A stretch of DNA of 32,326 nucleotides, from the NCBI GenBank assembly GCA_021846945.1, contig JAJZVZ010000045.1:1-32326 (forward strand). Reading direction: 5' to 3'. Numbering within the stretch: position 1 is the stretch's first letter; every line of letters begins with the position of its first letter. This document shows, piece by piece, positions 8,216 to 17,250 of this stretch. A program made the translations under genes and the position numbers. This stretch comes from Acidobacteriota bacterium. Lineage in GTDB: Bacteria > Acidobacteriota > Terriglobia > Terriglobales > Acidobacteriaceae. The notes under the pieces were generated by a model. That model worked only from the letters and a program-made list of their open reading frames with translations, made no database searches and was not told the DNA's origin.

Positions 8216-8323
8216 TCAGTGCGTCGAGTGTCCATCTTCCTTGCTGCGGGTTGCAAAAAGGATCGACACAACAAAAACAATCAGAATGACAGGAACGACA
8301 AAAAATGGGGAATCGATGTTCAT
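8216..8323 (-). CDS. small single-span membrane peptide, 35 aa
   Basis: The frame starts with MNIDSPFFVVPVILIVFVVS, continues through an uninterrupted hydrophobic segment (about residues 7-24) and ends in a charged tail (RSKEDGHSTH). TAGGAG lies 8-13 bases before the ATG, which is a good ribosome site. A short membrane span with a clean start and a charged end is what real small membrane proteins look like. I do not know its function. It sits between the hairpin at 8355-8383 and the lipoprotein gene, on the same strand as the latter. Confidence 0.6.
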   Translation of the reverse strand: MNIDSPFFVVPVILIVFVVSILFATRSKEDGHSTH

Positions 8324-8354
8324 GGGCAGAGCTCCTAGACGGTTTTAGAGTACC

Positions 8355-8383
8355 AAAAAGGGGGCGTTTTCGGCCCCCTTTTT
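8355..8383. terminator. strong rho-independent terminator (can work both ways)
   Basis: The arms AAAAAGGGGGC (8355-8365) and GCCCCCTTTTT (8373-8383) pair perfectly around a 7-base loop. The A and T runs flank the GC core on both sides. It lies 37 bases after the GH38 stop codon and should end that minus-strand transcript. Confidence 0.9.
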
Positions 8384-8419
8384 GTGTGCTGATGCTATCA
8401 TCCGCAGCCAGGGGCGGTC

Positions 8420-11400
8420 TTACATCTTCGGCCCGCCACTGGGGTAGTCCACTCGAATGGTCAGAATTTCATACGGATGAATCGGGACTTTGACGACGTT
8501 ATCCGAAACGGTCAGCGGGCTTCCTTCCGGCGTTTCCATCAGATTGGTGACCGTCGCGCCCGTCGCTCCGGCCGGTACGTGAAACTCGCAGGTTGCGTTC
8601 TTCCCTGCCCACTCGTAGACGCGGAAGATGAGTCCCTTGGCGTCTTCCGCTTTCTTTACGGCGGTCAGCACCACGTCATCCGGCGAAACCGAAGCAAACG
8701 AGTGCTCTGCCGGCAGCGAACCGGCATGCGCCGTCGCCACCATCGCTTTGAGCGGGTAGTTGTAGTCCCAGCCGTGGCGGACAGTCAGCGCATCCTTCCA
8801 CGTCCCCGCGTGCGGATAGAGCGCGTAATGGAAGTGGTGAGGGCCCTGATCGGCCTCGGGATCAGGCCATGTCGGCGAGCGCAGCAGCGTCAGCCGCAGC
8901 ATGTCGCCAACGGCGTCGTACCCAAACTTGGTCTGATTCAGAAGGCTGAATCCCTGCTTGGCATCGCCCAGGTCAGCCCAGCGCATCGCCGGGACCTCAA
9001 ACTGCGCCTTTTCCCAGCTATTGTTGCGCGTGGTCGACCGCTTGATGCTTCCATAGGGAATCTCGTAAGTGGCAGAACCGCTGGTCGCCGCCAGCTTGAA
9101 TGCGGCCTTCAGCAGCACATGCCGCTCGTGCCAGTCGATCTGGTTATCGACATCCACCATATCGGCATCCGGCGCCAGGCTGATTGTCTGCACGAACTTC
9201 GAGCTTTGCCAGGTGCGGGCAACGCGAATGGCCGAGGGCCCCGCAACGGTCACCGTGGCGCCGCTGGTCAGCAGCGTTGGCGGCTGATCCAGTGTGCCGG
9301 GGTCGATGTTCCACGCGTCGTAGTGGGTCGGCATGTCTTTGAACGCCTGCAACTCGTTGCCGCAGCTTCCCGACGCCAACGTCTCAAAGTTGGCGCGCTT
9401 GTCGAAGAGGCTCGTGATGCAGCCCGTAGACTTATTCACCACAACGCGCAGCACCTGATTTTCAAGGACCAATGAATTACCGTCATCGGACTCAGTGCCC
9501 TTGGGCAATGGCTGCGCTCCACCGGGAGCATAATCTACCCACAGCACTTTGTACCCAAGCGCGGGCACATCCAGCGCAGGAATATTCAGCGTTACCTCAC
9601 CCGTCGCGGGATTGCGATGCAGGACGGTCGCCACGGAATGTGCGGCGTCGCCTTTCTGCCCCTCCAACCGGTAAGCGGCCGGAGCTCCGGCGAGCGGAAG
9701 CTCCATCTTCACCGTCACATTTCCTGATCGTGCCCATCCCAGCGGGTTGAAGACGATGACCGGAACGCGCTCATTTCCCTTGGCCTGCGTGTCCACACGC
9801 TCGGCCACCGTGGCCAGCGCCTTTGAGCTGATGGCGTTCGTTGACATCCGCACCCAGTCATAGTCCTGCTGCGCATCTTTGTAGATAATGCCGATTCCCG
9901 AACCAGCCGCCAGGTCATGGAACTGGTTGAAGAGCACCTTCTTCCAATCTTCAGTCAACTGCGCTCCGGGATACCCGCGACCGTCCAGCCACGCCAGCGA
10001 AGACCATTTTTCGGCATCAAGCATCTCCACTTCACTGTCACGCATGTTCTGCTTGAGGGTGGCCTGGGTGGTGTAGATGCCGCGGTGATATTCGAGATAC
10101 AGCTCGCTGTCCCACGTGGGAATGCTGATCTTTCCCGGCACTGGCGACGGAGGCGTGTACCCCTTGGCAATGGATTGGTAATTCCACACACGGCTGTTGG
10201 GCGCAATGTCGTTTTGAATTGACGTGAAGTAGGAGATCGCCGTGCCGAACTGGTACTTCGGCGTGATGTGACCAGGAGAAGCCCAGTGGAAGCCCTCGTC
10301 AAGCATGGCACGGGTTGGTCCGCCGCCATGATCACCGATGCCGTAAAGGTCCATCATGTTCGTGAGACCGGGAGAATCTTTTCGCGCGTTCGTCAAGTCC
10401 ACAGAAAGACGGACCGGGTTCAGCGTGCGGTTTACATAATCGTGCGGAAAATAGGTCAGCACCTTTGAGCCGTCGGGCGACTCCCACCAGAACAGCTTGA
10501 AAGGCAGCTGATTTGTATCGTTCCAGGCCATCTTCTGTGTGACAAAGTAATCGACACCGCTCTTTTTGTAGATTTGCGGCAGTTGCCATGTGTACCCAAA
10601 CGAATCCGGGTTCCAGCCGACTTTCACGTCCACGCCGTAGTTCTGCTTATACCAGCGCTTGCCCACCAACAACTGGCGTACCAGCGATTCACCATCGGGC
10701 AGGTTCAGGTCCGGCTCAACCCACATGCCGCCCACCACCTCCCAGCGACCTTCCTTGATACGCTTTTTGATCTCGTTATTAATGTCGGGATATTTGTCGG
10801 CCATCCACTCGTTATAAGCAGCGGCCGACTGCGTGTAGGTGTAGCCGGGATACTCGTACATCAGTTGCAGTGCTGTCGAGAAGGTGCGCCTGACCACGTC
10901 CACGGTCTCGGTCCAGGGCCAGAGCCAGGCTGCATCGATGTGCGCGTTGCCGGTCAGGTGGAAGGTGGCCTGCCGCAGCAGGGGCTCCAATCCTTGAAGC
11001 CTGGCCTGAGCGGCCTTCAAACTGGCGTCGAATTTAGCCTGATCGTGGCTGTCCAGAGCTGCCATGTCCACAGTCTGGATCGCGCTGTTGAGCGTATCCA
11101 TCTTTGCCGTATCACCCGGCGCAAGGCTTGGAACCAGCGCCGCGGCCGCGAGAAGCTCATCGCAAAGATCGACGGGATTGGGGCGATTCTCAGGAAAATC
11201 AATCCGGTAGGTCGCACCGCGGAAGGTCTTGGTATCGACGGTGTGGAGCAGCTTGACTGCGATGACCACTTTGTCGCCGGGCTTGGCGTCGTCGAAGAGC
11301 ACAATCGGCTCCAGGTCATCGCCCAGAGCCACGCGCCGCCCGTTAAAGTAAAGAATCTGCGGCATGGGACCATTGGCGGTGGCGTGGAATTGAAACCAGA

Positions 11401-11761
11401 TACGTGCCCCGGTCAGGTCGTAGCCGTCGAGGGTCTGCGGCACTTCAACGGTCTGGCGAAACCAGACGGCCTCATTCGGCGCTGTGGCGCCCATCGCGAT
11501 CGGTTGCCACTGGCTCTCGTCTACGCTGACGGCTTCGCCGTGGGGCAGGTCGCCTGCGTGATACTTCCACGGACCATCGGGCAGTTCCTGCAATTTGGCG
11601 AGCCGGTCAACAATGGCGCGGGAAGTGGGCGGCAGATTGGCGGCGGCCTCGGCCGAAGGTCCGCTGCGTTGAGCTTCGGCGCGGCCGGAAAACAGAAGGA
11701 GCCCTGCGAGCAGGAGGGACAAGACAAGGATCGAGCGGTGCATTTTGAGAGCAAGAATCAT
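8420..11761 (-). CDS. secreted GH38 alpha-mannosidase-like glycoside hydrolase
   Basis: This 1113-aa protein should remove alpha-mannosyl residues. A signal peptide covers residues 8-30 (hydrophobic ILVLSLLLAGLLLF, cleavage near AEA). An N-terminal jelly-roll-like domain precedes the catalytic barrel. The barrel opens with GNAHIDAAWLWPW, where His274 and Asp276 are zinc ligands. GWNPDSFG supplies Asp386, the predicted nucleophile and zinc ligand, and GDHGGG supplies His478. MWVEPDLNLPDGESL at 346-360 is also typical of GH38. The C-terminal half (about 640-1113) forms beta domains. The first ATG has AGGGA upstream; a second at residue 7 has none. It is followed by a strong terminator and appears to be a single-gene unit. 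Confidence 0.92.
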   Translation of the reverse strand: MILALKMHRSILVLSLLLAGLLLFSGRAEAQRSGPSAEAAANLPPTSRAIVDRLAKLQELPDGPWKYHAGDLPHGEAVSVDESQWQPIAMGATAPNEAVWFRQTVEVPQTLDGYDLTGARIWFQFHATANGPMPQILYFNGRRVALGDDLEPIVLFDDAKPGDKVVIAVKLLHTVDTKTFRGATYRIDFPENRPNPVDLCDELLAAAALVPSLAPGDTAKMDTLNSAIQTVDMAALDSHDQAKFDASLKAAQARLQGLEPLLRQATFHLTGNAHIDAAWLWPWTETVDVVRRTFSTALQLMYEYPGYTYTQSAAAYNEWMADKYPDINNEIKKRIKEGRWEVVGGMWVEPDLNLPDGESLVRQLLVGKRWYKQNYGVDVKVGWNPDSFGYTWQLPQIYKKSGVDYFVTQKMAWNDTNQLPFKLFWWESPDGSKVLTYFPHDYVNRTLNPVRLSVDLTNARKDSPGLTNMMDLYGIGDHGGGPTRAMLDEGFHWASPGHITPKYQFGTAISYFTSIQNDIAPNSRVWNYQSIAKGYTPPSPVPGKISIPTWDSELYLEYHRGIYTTQATLKQNMRDSEVEMLDAEKWSSLAWLDGRGYPGAQLTEDWKKVLFNQFHDLAAGSGIGIIYKDAQQDYDWVRMSTNAISSKALATVAERVDTQAKGNERVPVIVFNPLGWARSGNVTVKMELPLAGAPAAYRLEGQKGDAAHSVATVLHRNPATGEVTLNIPALDVPALGYKVLWVDYAPGGAQPLPKGTESDDGNSLVLENQVLRVVVNKSTGCITSLFDKRANFETLASGSCGNELQAFKDMPTHYDAWNIDPGTLDQPPTLLTSGATVTVAGPSAIRVARTWQSSKFVQTISLAPDADMVDVDNQIDWHERHVLLKAAFKLAATSGSATYEIPYGSIKRSTTRNNSWEKAQFEVPAMRWADLGDAKQGFSLLNQTKFGYDAVGDMLRLTLLRSPTWPDPEADQGPHHFHYALYPHAGTWKDALTVRHGWDYNYPLKAMVATAHAGSLPAEHSFASVSPDDVVLTAVKKAEDAKGLIFRVYEWAGKNATCEFHVPAGATGATVTNLMETPEGSPLTVSDNVVKVPIHPYEILTIRVDYPSGGPKM

Positions 11762-11940
11762 GGCTGATTTCCCTACCGAAAAATCTTAGGCCATCAGCCC
11801 GGCCCTTGGCTCGTTCCCCTGTTGAAAAGCCACCCCAAAGGGTAAATTATGCGTCACGGCATCCCATTCCGGGCACTGTGGACCAGCCGCTTGCGCAGAA
11901 GCGGAGTGTGTGGAAAGACCGGGCGGCAAGTACGGCTGTA

Positions 11941-12351
11941 TCAGGCGCCCGGGCGAGGCCAGCGTGCTTCAATCGTCGTCCCAATTCCGCCGCGAGGGCG
12001 GAATTCGCCGCGGACGGCGGCCCAGACAGGATCACAGGCTTTCACCACGTCCTCCAGGACCTGGTTCACGATGTTTTCCTGGAAGATGCCCAGATTGCGG
12101 TAACAAAACAGGTACTCTTTGAGCGATTTCAGTTCAAGGCAGCGCTCGCGGGGCATGTAGCGGATGGTCAATGTGCCAAAGTCGGGCAGACCTGTCTTAG
12201 GGCAAACAGAGGTCAGCTCCGGATCGTCAATTCTGATCTCGTAGCCCGGAAACTGATTCGGCCAGGTTTCGATCGCGGGAAAAGCAAAGTCGAGGCCGGC
12301 TTTGGCATGCTCCTCGGTGTAACGCTGCGAATTGCCTGTTGCTTGTGCCAT
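11941..12351 (-). CDS. queF: NADPH-dependent 7-cyano-7-deazaguanine reductase
   Basis: This 136-aa type I QueF reduces preQ0 to preQ1 in queuosine synthesis. Cys50 in ELTSVCPKTGLPDFG is the nucleophile that forms the thioimide, and Asp57 in the same block is the proton donor. CLELKSLKEYL (71-81) is the QueF motif that binds NADPH. The frame is open further upstream, but the ATG at 12351 gives the expected length and N-terminus. No Shine-Dalgarno sequence precedes it. A TACAAT hexamer ends 6 bases before the ATG, so a leaderless transcript is possible. No other queuosine genes are in the window. Confidence 0.93.
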   Translation of the reverse strand: MAQATGNSQRYTEEHAKAGLDFAFPAIETWPNQFPGYEIRIDDPELTSVCPKTGLPDFGTLTIRYMPRERCLELKSLKEYLFCYRNLGIFQENIVNQVLEDVVKACDPVWAAVRGEFRPRGGIGTTIEARWPRPGA

Positions 12352-12533
12352 AGCATTATTGTACGGGGCGGCGTGCCAGCCTTCGCGGCAGGCAGCCAAA
12401 GCAATCGCATGAACCGCGCAAATCCGGGCTCTACTCGCCGCAGCGAGAAGAATCGCTCCATGTCAGCCGTTGTTTTGAAAGGGTACGCACCTTCGCTGTA
12501 TCTTCCTTGCGCGAATCGGGCATGCCGCTTACA

Positions 12534-13322
12534 CTACGCGTCATCGGCAATATTGGAATAGTAATCCCGCCCTATCTTTCTGCCATTCGACGCGTATCGC
12601 GCCAGGCGCGCGATCCTCAACTTGTGCGCTACATAGCCCGCGGTTGTCGCCAGCACTCCCAATCCGTACTTCACGCTGCGCCGAAAGTTGATGGAGGACG
12701 CCTCTTCAAAATACTTCGTCGGGCAGGAGATCTCGCCGATCCTGAAGCCGAACATCACCGCCTGCGCGATCATCTGGTTGTCAAAAACAAAATCGTCCGA
12801 GTTCTCCAGCAGCGGCAACGTCAGCAGCAGTTCCCGCGAAAAGGCCCGGAAGCCGGTGTGATACTCCGACAACTTCACGCCCAGAAAGAGGTTCTGGAAA
12901 GCCGTCAGCATCCGGTTCGCGACATATTTGTACAAGGGCATGCCGCCCTTCAACGCGCCCCCACCAAGAATCCGCGACGCCAGCACCATGTCATATAATC
13001 CGCTGGCCACCATGCTCGCCATGGCTGGAACCAGCAGCGGCGTGTACTGGTAATCGGGATGGACCATCACGACAACCTCGGCGCCGGCAGCCAGGGCCTC
13101 GCGATAGCAGGTTTGCTGGTTGCGCCCGTACCCGTAGTTGGCGTCGTGTACAAAGGTGCGCACTCCCAATTTCCGTGAAAGCTCCGCCGTATAGTCTTTG
13201 CTCGAATCGTCTACCAGGATCCGGATGTCCACCAGCTCGGAGAGTTCGCGGACGGTCTTCTCCAGTGTCTTCTCGGCGTTGTAAGCAGGCATCACCACCG
13301 CGACTCGTTTCCCGTTGATCAT
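12534..13322 (-). CDS. family 2 glycosyltransferase (dolichol-phosphate mannosyltransferase-like)
   Basis: This 262-aa protein has a GT-A fold. [14 protein letters not shown] (7-20) opens the nucleotide-sugar domain, ILVDDSSKD (35-43) binds the nucleotide, and [11 protein letters not shown] (83-93) stands at the metal-binding position, where HPD replaces the common [13 protein letters not shown], about two thirds along, is typical of the DPM1-like branch. It lacks long membrane spans, so it is probably cytoplasmic or bound to the inner face, moving a sugar to a lipid carrier or envelope glycan. TAAGGA lies almost against the ATG. It is on the same strand as queF but separated by about 180 bases. 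The donor and acceptor are unknown. Confidence 0.88.
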   Translation of the reverse strand: MINGKRVAVVMPAYNAEKTLEKTVRELSELVDIRILVDDSSKDYTAELSRKLGVRTFVHDANYGYGRNQQTCYREALAAGAEVVVMVHPDYQYTPLLVPAMASMVASGLYDMVLASRILGGGALKGGMPLYKYVANRMLTAFQNLFLGVKLSEYHTGFRAFSRELLLTLPLLENSDDFVFDNQMIAQAVMFGFRIGEISCPTKYFEEASSINFRRSVKYGLGVLATTAGYVAHKLRIARLARYASNGRKIGRDYYSNIADDA

Positions 13323-13716
13323 CTTCCTTACCCCGCAATCTCAACATGCTCAAGCTAAGAACCAGCCGTTAAAGCCATGCCAAGGCATGGCTGAGCAGCT
13401 TTGCATCGGCGCACGAAACTCTGTGAATAGGGTAGCCACTTTCTCGCTCGCGACACGATCTCAACCCCTCGACTTGAGCGATCTCTGGTCCCCACGCTTG
13501 GTAAGTTACCCGCCGGTTCGCAACCAGAAGCGAGATGAATATCGAGATTTCAGACTTCGCCTCGCGGTTCGAATACACATCATAAGTACACGCTGAGCAT
13601 TTGTGAATGCTCCACCGCCAATTTGCCGATAGAGCATTCGGCCGGCAAGCACCGTCAGCGATTGTTACATCGGCTTGTGGCCACCGGATGCGCGCCTCTA
13701 TTCGGGTGAACCCTCA
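13323..13716. other. intergenic region upstream of the glycosyltransferase
   Basis: I see no convincing gene in this stretch. Short frames on both strands have no recognisable sequence or ribosome site. The glycosyltransferase promoter should lie here on the minus strand, but I found no clear hexamer pair. Confidence 0.4.
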
Positions 13717-13884
13717 ATGCACAGGTTCAGAGCCAAGTCACACGCACACACCGAAGCTGGCATTGCGCTGGCCATGACCGGTCGCCTCTGCGACGCTCTC
13801 CGCCACTTCGAAAAAGCCGAACGCCTGAGCCCCAACCCTAAACTGGAGCAAGTGATCGCGGATCTGCGGGCACAGTTGAAGTGA
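13717..13884 (+). pseudogene. TPR-like C-terminal fragment
   Basis: The frame from the ATG at 13717 encodes about 55 residues. They include AGIALAMTGRLCDALRHFEK and AERLSPNPKLEQVIADLRAQL, which read as one tetratricopeptide repeat plus a closing helix. This is how larger acidobacterial TPR proteins end. No ribosome site is visible and no upstream TPR sequence is found, so a decayed gene end is more likely than an intact small protein. Confidence 0.4.
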
Positions 13885-14093
13885 AGTGATGGCGGGACAA
13901 CCCCAGAGGCCCTCTCCGGTCTAACGTCAGAGACATTCCCGACCGCCGCAGCGCACCCGCCTCCTTTAAACAGGACGCCAATGCGAGGCGAAAGAACGCG
14001 TTGCAGGCGCCAAGCGATGCCCCTGAATTCCCAATCTCGGTTAAGTTTTTCAATTTCAAAGAATTCTTATGCGCAAAATGACGAAAATAACGG

Positions 14094-14099
14094 TACAAT
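14094..14099 (+). promoter_or_regulatory. possible -10 box of the zinc-ribbon gene
   Basis: TACAAT lies 17 bases before the ATG at 14116 in an AT-rich stretch. No good -35 hexamer is visible at the usual spacing, so this is tentative. Confidence 0.35.
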
Positions 14100-14115
14100 C
14101 CCCTCAAGGAGACCC

Positions 14116-14436
14116 ATGGCGGAAGATATTCTACTCACTTGCAGCGACTGCGGGCAGGACTTTACCTTCAGCGCTGCCGATCAGGCGTTCTTTCAAGAAC
14201 GCGGTTACTCGACCCCAAAACGTTGTAAGGCTTGCCGGCAGGCAAAGAAAAACGATCAAGGGGGGGGAGGCTACCGCTCGGCTCCGGCTCATGGAACATC
14301 CGTGATTTGCTCGGGTTGCGGCCAGCCTACAACCGTGCCGTTTGAACCTCGCGGCGACCGCCCCGTCTACTGCAGGGACTGCTACCAGGCGCGCAAAGGC
14401 AGCGGCGGCAACTCACGCGGACGCGGCCGCTACTAG
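14116..14436 (+). CDS. double zinc-ribbon protein
   Basis: This 106-aa protein carries two four-cysteine modules. The first has Cys9/Cys12 and Cys37/Cys40 and matches the 'probable zinc-ribbon' group (TCSDCGQDFTFSAADQAFF, then PKRCKACRQAKK). The second has Cys65/Cys68 and Cys86/Cys89 (VICSGCGQ, then RPVYCRDCY). A glycine-rich linker joins them and the protein ends in RGRGRY. AAGGAG at 14106-14111 fixes the start. Such proteins are cytoplasmic and of unknown role; the basic RG tail suggests nucleic-acid contact. The linker is encoded partly by a run of eight G (14260-14267). A hairpin follows the stop. Confidence 0.85.
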   Translation: MAEDILLTCSDCGQDFTFSAADQAFFQERGYSTPKRCKACRQAKKNDQGGGGYRSAPAHGTSVICSGCGQPTTVPFEPRGDRPVYCRDCYQARKGSGGNSRGRGRY

Positions 14437-14443
14437 ACTTCAG

Positions 14444-14473
14444 TCCGGTCCGGCGTTCAGCGCCGGGACCGGA
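14444..14473 (+). terminator. hairpin after the zinc-ribbon gene
   Basis: TCCGGTCCGGCG pairs with CGCCGGGACCGGA, with one bulged G and a five-base loop. It starts 7 bases after the stop codon. There is no clean T run after it, so it may stop transcription only partly or protect the 3' end. Confidence 0.6.
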
Positions 14474-14761
14474 TTCAAGTTTCCGCAACCAGGTTGAGCA
14501 AGGCTACCCGCAGTGGGTAGGAAGCTATTTCCCTGTCCGTATGTTACTTTTGTAACTACACGCCTTCTCTTATCTTCGCTTCCGTTTCTTTCCGCTGAAA
14601 ATTCACTTTATCCCCTGCCCATCTTGCGCGCGGCTTCTCCGGCAATTTTCCGCACAGGTCTTCCCTTCTCCGCCGCCAGACCGGCGGTCATCCTCGCAAT
14701 CGCAGGAATTCCTTGGAGCGTTCTGTAACGAATTGGCGAGTGAGTGACTTTCTTAGTGTGA
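14474..14761. other. intergenic region upstream of the first RND operon
   Basis: No gene is seen. It holds an inverted repeat GTTAC-TTTT-GTAAC at 14543-14556 and must contain the promoter of the efflux operon, for which no clear hexamer pair is visible. The last bases before the ATG lack a Shine-Dalgarno sequence. Confidence 0.45.
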
Positions 14762-16144
14762 ATGCCCAAATCAAGGACGCTTCATCTTATGAGTTCGCGA
14801 TTTTATATGGTCGTGTCACTCGCTCTGCTGTTCGGTTCGGGCAGCGCGGCCTGCGTTGGACAACAGCCGTTAACCCTCCGCCAGGCCATTGACCAGGCCC
14901 TGGGACAAAATCCGCAGGCGGCAATCGCAGCGGCTGGAGAGAAAGACGCCAAAGCCGCGGCTGCCTTGGCACGCACGCAATTGCTGCCCCAGATCAACTT
15001 CGCTGAGGACATCTCGCGCGGAAACGATCCGGTGTATGTCTTCGGAACAAAACTGCGGCAGCAGCAGTTCACGCAGGCAGACTTTTCGCTGGACTCTTTG
15101 AACCGCCCGACGCCCATCGGTAACTTCGCCACGCGCTTTACCGGCTCGTGGATGGCCTTCGATTCCTTCAAGACGCAAAAGCAGATTCACCGCGCCGACC
15201 TCTTCAAGCAGAGCGCAGCCTCTGCCACCAAGGCAGTAGATCAGCAGATTGTGCTGCGAGTCGTGCAGGCATACCAGTCGGTGCTCTACGCGCAGCGCCA
15301 GGTTGAAGTTGCACAGCATGAGCAAGAGACCGCGGCGGCGCTGCTCACGTCCGTGGAACAACGCGTGAAAGCCGGACTTGCCGTGGAATCCGATCTGATG
15401 TCGGCCCAGGTGAATGTGGCCGCGCGCAAGGAAGACCTGATCTCGGCGCAGGGAGATCTGCAACTGGCATGGGCGGATCTGCGGAACGCAATGGGCGTTG
15501 AGAGTCTGCAGGCCTCGGAACTGAAGCCCATCGAGCCTCATGCATTTCCGCAGCCCTCGCTGGAAGATGCTTTATCTGTGGCCGCAAAGAAGCGCCCGGA
15601 CCTGATGGCTCTCGGCCAGGCGCAACAGGCGCAGGCAGAAGCCGTAGGTGCGGCCAAATCGGACTTCGGCCCGCGCATCAGCACTTATGGCAACTGGGAG
15701 CAGGACCGCTCCACGTTTGCCGGCTCAGGCGGCAACAACTGGGTGGCCGGCGTGCAGCTTAGCATCGACATTATTCCCTTCGGCAAGCGCGAGCAGTTGG
15801 CGCGCGAGGACGCGGCCAAGCAGAAGCTCGATGCGCAACTGGCCTTCCAGCGGCAGCAGACGCGGCTCGAAGTGAGCCGGGCGCATATCCAGATGCGGAC
15901 GGCGGCGCTCTCCGTGGATACAGCACGGGCAGCCATGGCGCAATCGGCCGAAAGCCTGCGCATCTTAGCCAACCGCTACAACGCGGGACTCGCAACGATG
16001 ACCGATCTGCTGCGCGCCGGGGACGCCGAGCGGCAGAGTCAATCCAATTACTGGCGCGCAGTTTACGGAAATGCCATGGCGTATGCCGGCATGCTTTACG
16101 CGGAAGGGACACTGACTCCCGATGCGGCGGAGGATTTGCAATGA
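14762..16144 (+). CDS. TolC-like outer-membrane efflux protein
   Basis: This 460-aa protein forms the outer-membrane channel of a tripartite pump. A signal peptide covers about residues 10-34 (VVSLALLFGSGSAACVG). Two repeats of the outer-membrane efflux domain follow, starting with LTLRQAIDQALGQNPQ and, in the second half, LEDALSVAAKKRPDLMALGQ. Long helical stretches rich in Ala and Gln fit the periplasmic coiled coils. A second in-frame ATG at 14789 would also leave a good signal peptide; neither has a ribosome site. It is the first gene of a six-gene coupled operon. Confidence 0.9.
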   Translation: MPKSRTLHLMSSRFYMVVSLALLFGSGSAACVGQQPLTLRQAIDQALGQNPQAAIAAAGEKDAKAAAALARTQLLPQINFAEDISRGNDPVYVFGTKLRQQQFTQADFSLDSLNRPTPIGNFATRFTGSWMAFDSFKTQKQIHRADLFKQSAASATKAVDQQIVLRVVQAYQSVLYAQRQVEVAQHEQETAAALLTSVEQRVKAGLAVESDLMSAQVNVAARKEDLISAQGDLQLAWADLRNAMGVESLQASELKPIEPHAFPQPSLEDALSVAAKKRPDLMALGQAQQAQAEAVGAAKSDFGPRISTYGNWEQDRSTFAGSGGNNWVAGVQLSIDIIPFGKREQLAREDAAKQKLDAQLAFQRQQTRLEVSRAHIQMRTAALSVDTARAAMAQSAESLRILANRYNAGLATMTDLLRAGDAERQSQSNYWRAVYGNAMAYAGMLYAEGTLTPDAAEDLQ

Positions 16145-17250
16145 AGATACTTTTATCGAGTTGTTTGCTGGCCGCTTCCGCGGCGATGCTGGCCGGGTGC
16201 CATGAGAGCGCTCCCACGCCGCAGACAACCGTCGAGACCGTTTCGGCGCACGTCGTCGAGAGCCAGCAGCAGCCGGTTTCCGAGGATCTGCGCGCCACTG
16301 GAACGGTGCATGCAAAAGAGACGGCGGTCATCTCCGCGCAGGTCATGGGCCGCATCCAGCAAGTGCTGGTGCATGAAGGCGACAGCGTGCGCCCGGGACA
16401 AACCCTGGCGGTACTGGATGACTCAAGCATGCGCGCGGCGCTTTCTCAGGCACAGGCGGCGGTAAAGGCGGCCGAGAACCAGCAGGCAGCCGCCGCGAGC
16501 AACGCCAAACTCGCCGCCAGCACACTGGACCGCTACAAGCAGTTGCAGACGCAGAAGAGCGTAAGCCCACAGGAAATGGATGAGGTTTCGCGCCGGGCTG
16601 AAGCCGCCGCCGCGCAACTCGATGCCGCGCAGGCCCAGGCGCAAGCCGCACGCGATCAGGCTCACAACGCGAGCATCATGCTCAGTTACACGCGCCTCGT
16701 CGCCCCGTTCGCGGGCGTCGTCACGGCGCGCATGGCCGATCCCGGGACCATGGCCGCGCCGGGCGTGCCGCTGCTGCAGATCGACCGGACCGGAGCGCTG
16801 CAACTGCAGGCAAGCGTTGATGAATCGGGAATCGGCGTTGTCCGCAGGGGCAGGCGCGTGCCCGTCACCATCGGAGGGGCCTTGCCGGGTATGCAGGGAA
16901 CGGTGGCGGAGATTGTTCCCGCCGCCGATCCGGCGAGCCACAGTTTTCTGGTCAAGATCGATCTGCCCGCGTCGAACCAGCTTCGCCCCGGCATGTATGG
17001 AACGGCGGACTTCACCAGCGGCACGCGGCAAGCTATCGTGGTTCCGCGCTCGGCCGTGATTCAGCGCGGCTCGCTGGTCTACGCCTATGTACTCGATGGC
17101 CAGGGAATCGCGCAACTGCGCTACCTGACGCTCGGCGCCGCGCATGGCGATCTGGTCGAGGTTCTCTCGGGCATTTCGCCGGACGAAAAACTTGTCGACC
17201 AACCCCTTGACCGCGACTTTGCCGGCAAGCGCATCGAGGTTGAGCCATGA
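16141..17250 (+). CDS. RND efflux periplasmic adaptor (membrane fusion) lipoprotein
   Basis: This 369-aa protein links the pump to the TolC-like channel. The lipoprotein signal ends in LAGC with Cys20 lipidated. The order of domains is the usual one: a lipoyl half (SAQVMGRIQQVLVHEGDSVR), an Ala/Gln-rich coiled-coil hairpin (about 95-180), the second lipoyl half (LVAPFAGVVTARMADPGT), a beta-barrel domain (about 205-285) and the membrane-proximal domain. Its ATG overlaps the TolC gene stop (ATGA). Confidence 0.92.
   Translation: MKILLSSCLLAASAAMLAGCHESAPTPQTTVETVSAHVVESQQQPVSEDLRATGTVHAKETAVISAQVMGRIQQVLVHEGDSVRPGQTLAVLDDSSMRAALSQAQAAVKAAENQQAAAASNAKLAASTLDRYKQLQTQKSVSPQEMDEVSRRAEAAAAQLDAAQAQAQAARDQAHNASIMLSYTRLVAPFAGVVTARMADPGTMAAPGVPLLQIDRTGALQLQASVDESGIGVVRRGRRVPVTIGGALPGMQGTVAEIVPAADPASHSFLVKIDLPASNQLRPGMYGTADFTSGTRQAIVVPRSAVIQRGSLVYAYVLDGQGIAQLRYLTLGAAHGDLVEVLSGISPDEKLVDQPLDRDFAGKRIEVEP

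Noticed and set aside
8477-9475. Plus-strand frame of 332 codons
   Set aside because: Antisense to the GH38 gene, Arg-rich and low in recognisable motifs.
10574-11767. Plus-strand frame of 397 codons
   Set aside because: It lies antisense to the well-supported GH38 gene and has no recognisable domains; it is a product of high G+C codon bias.
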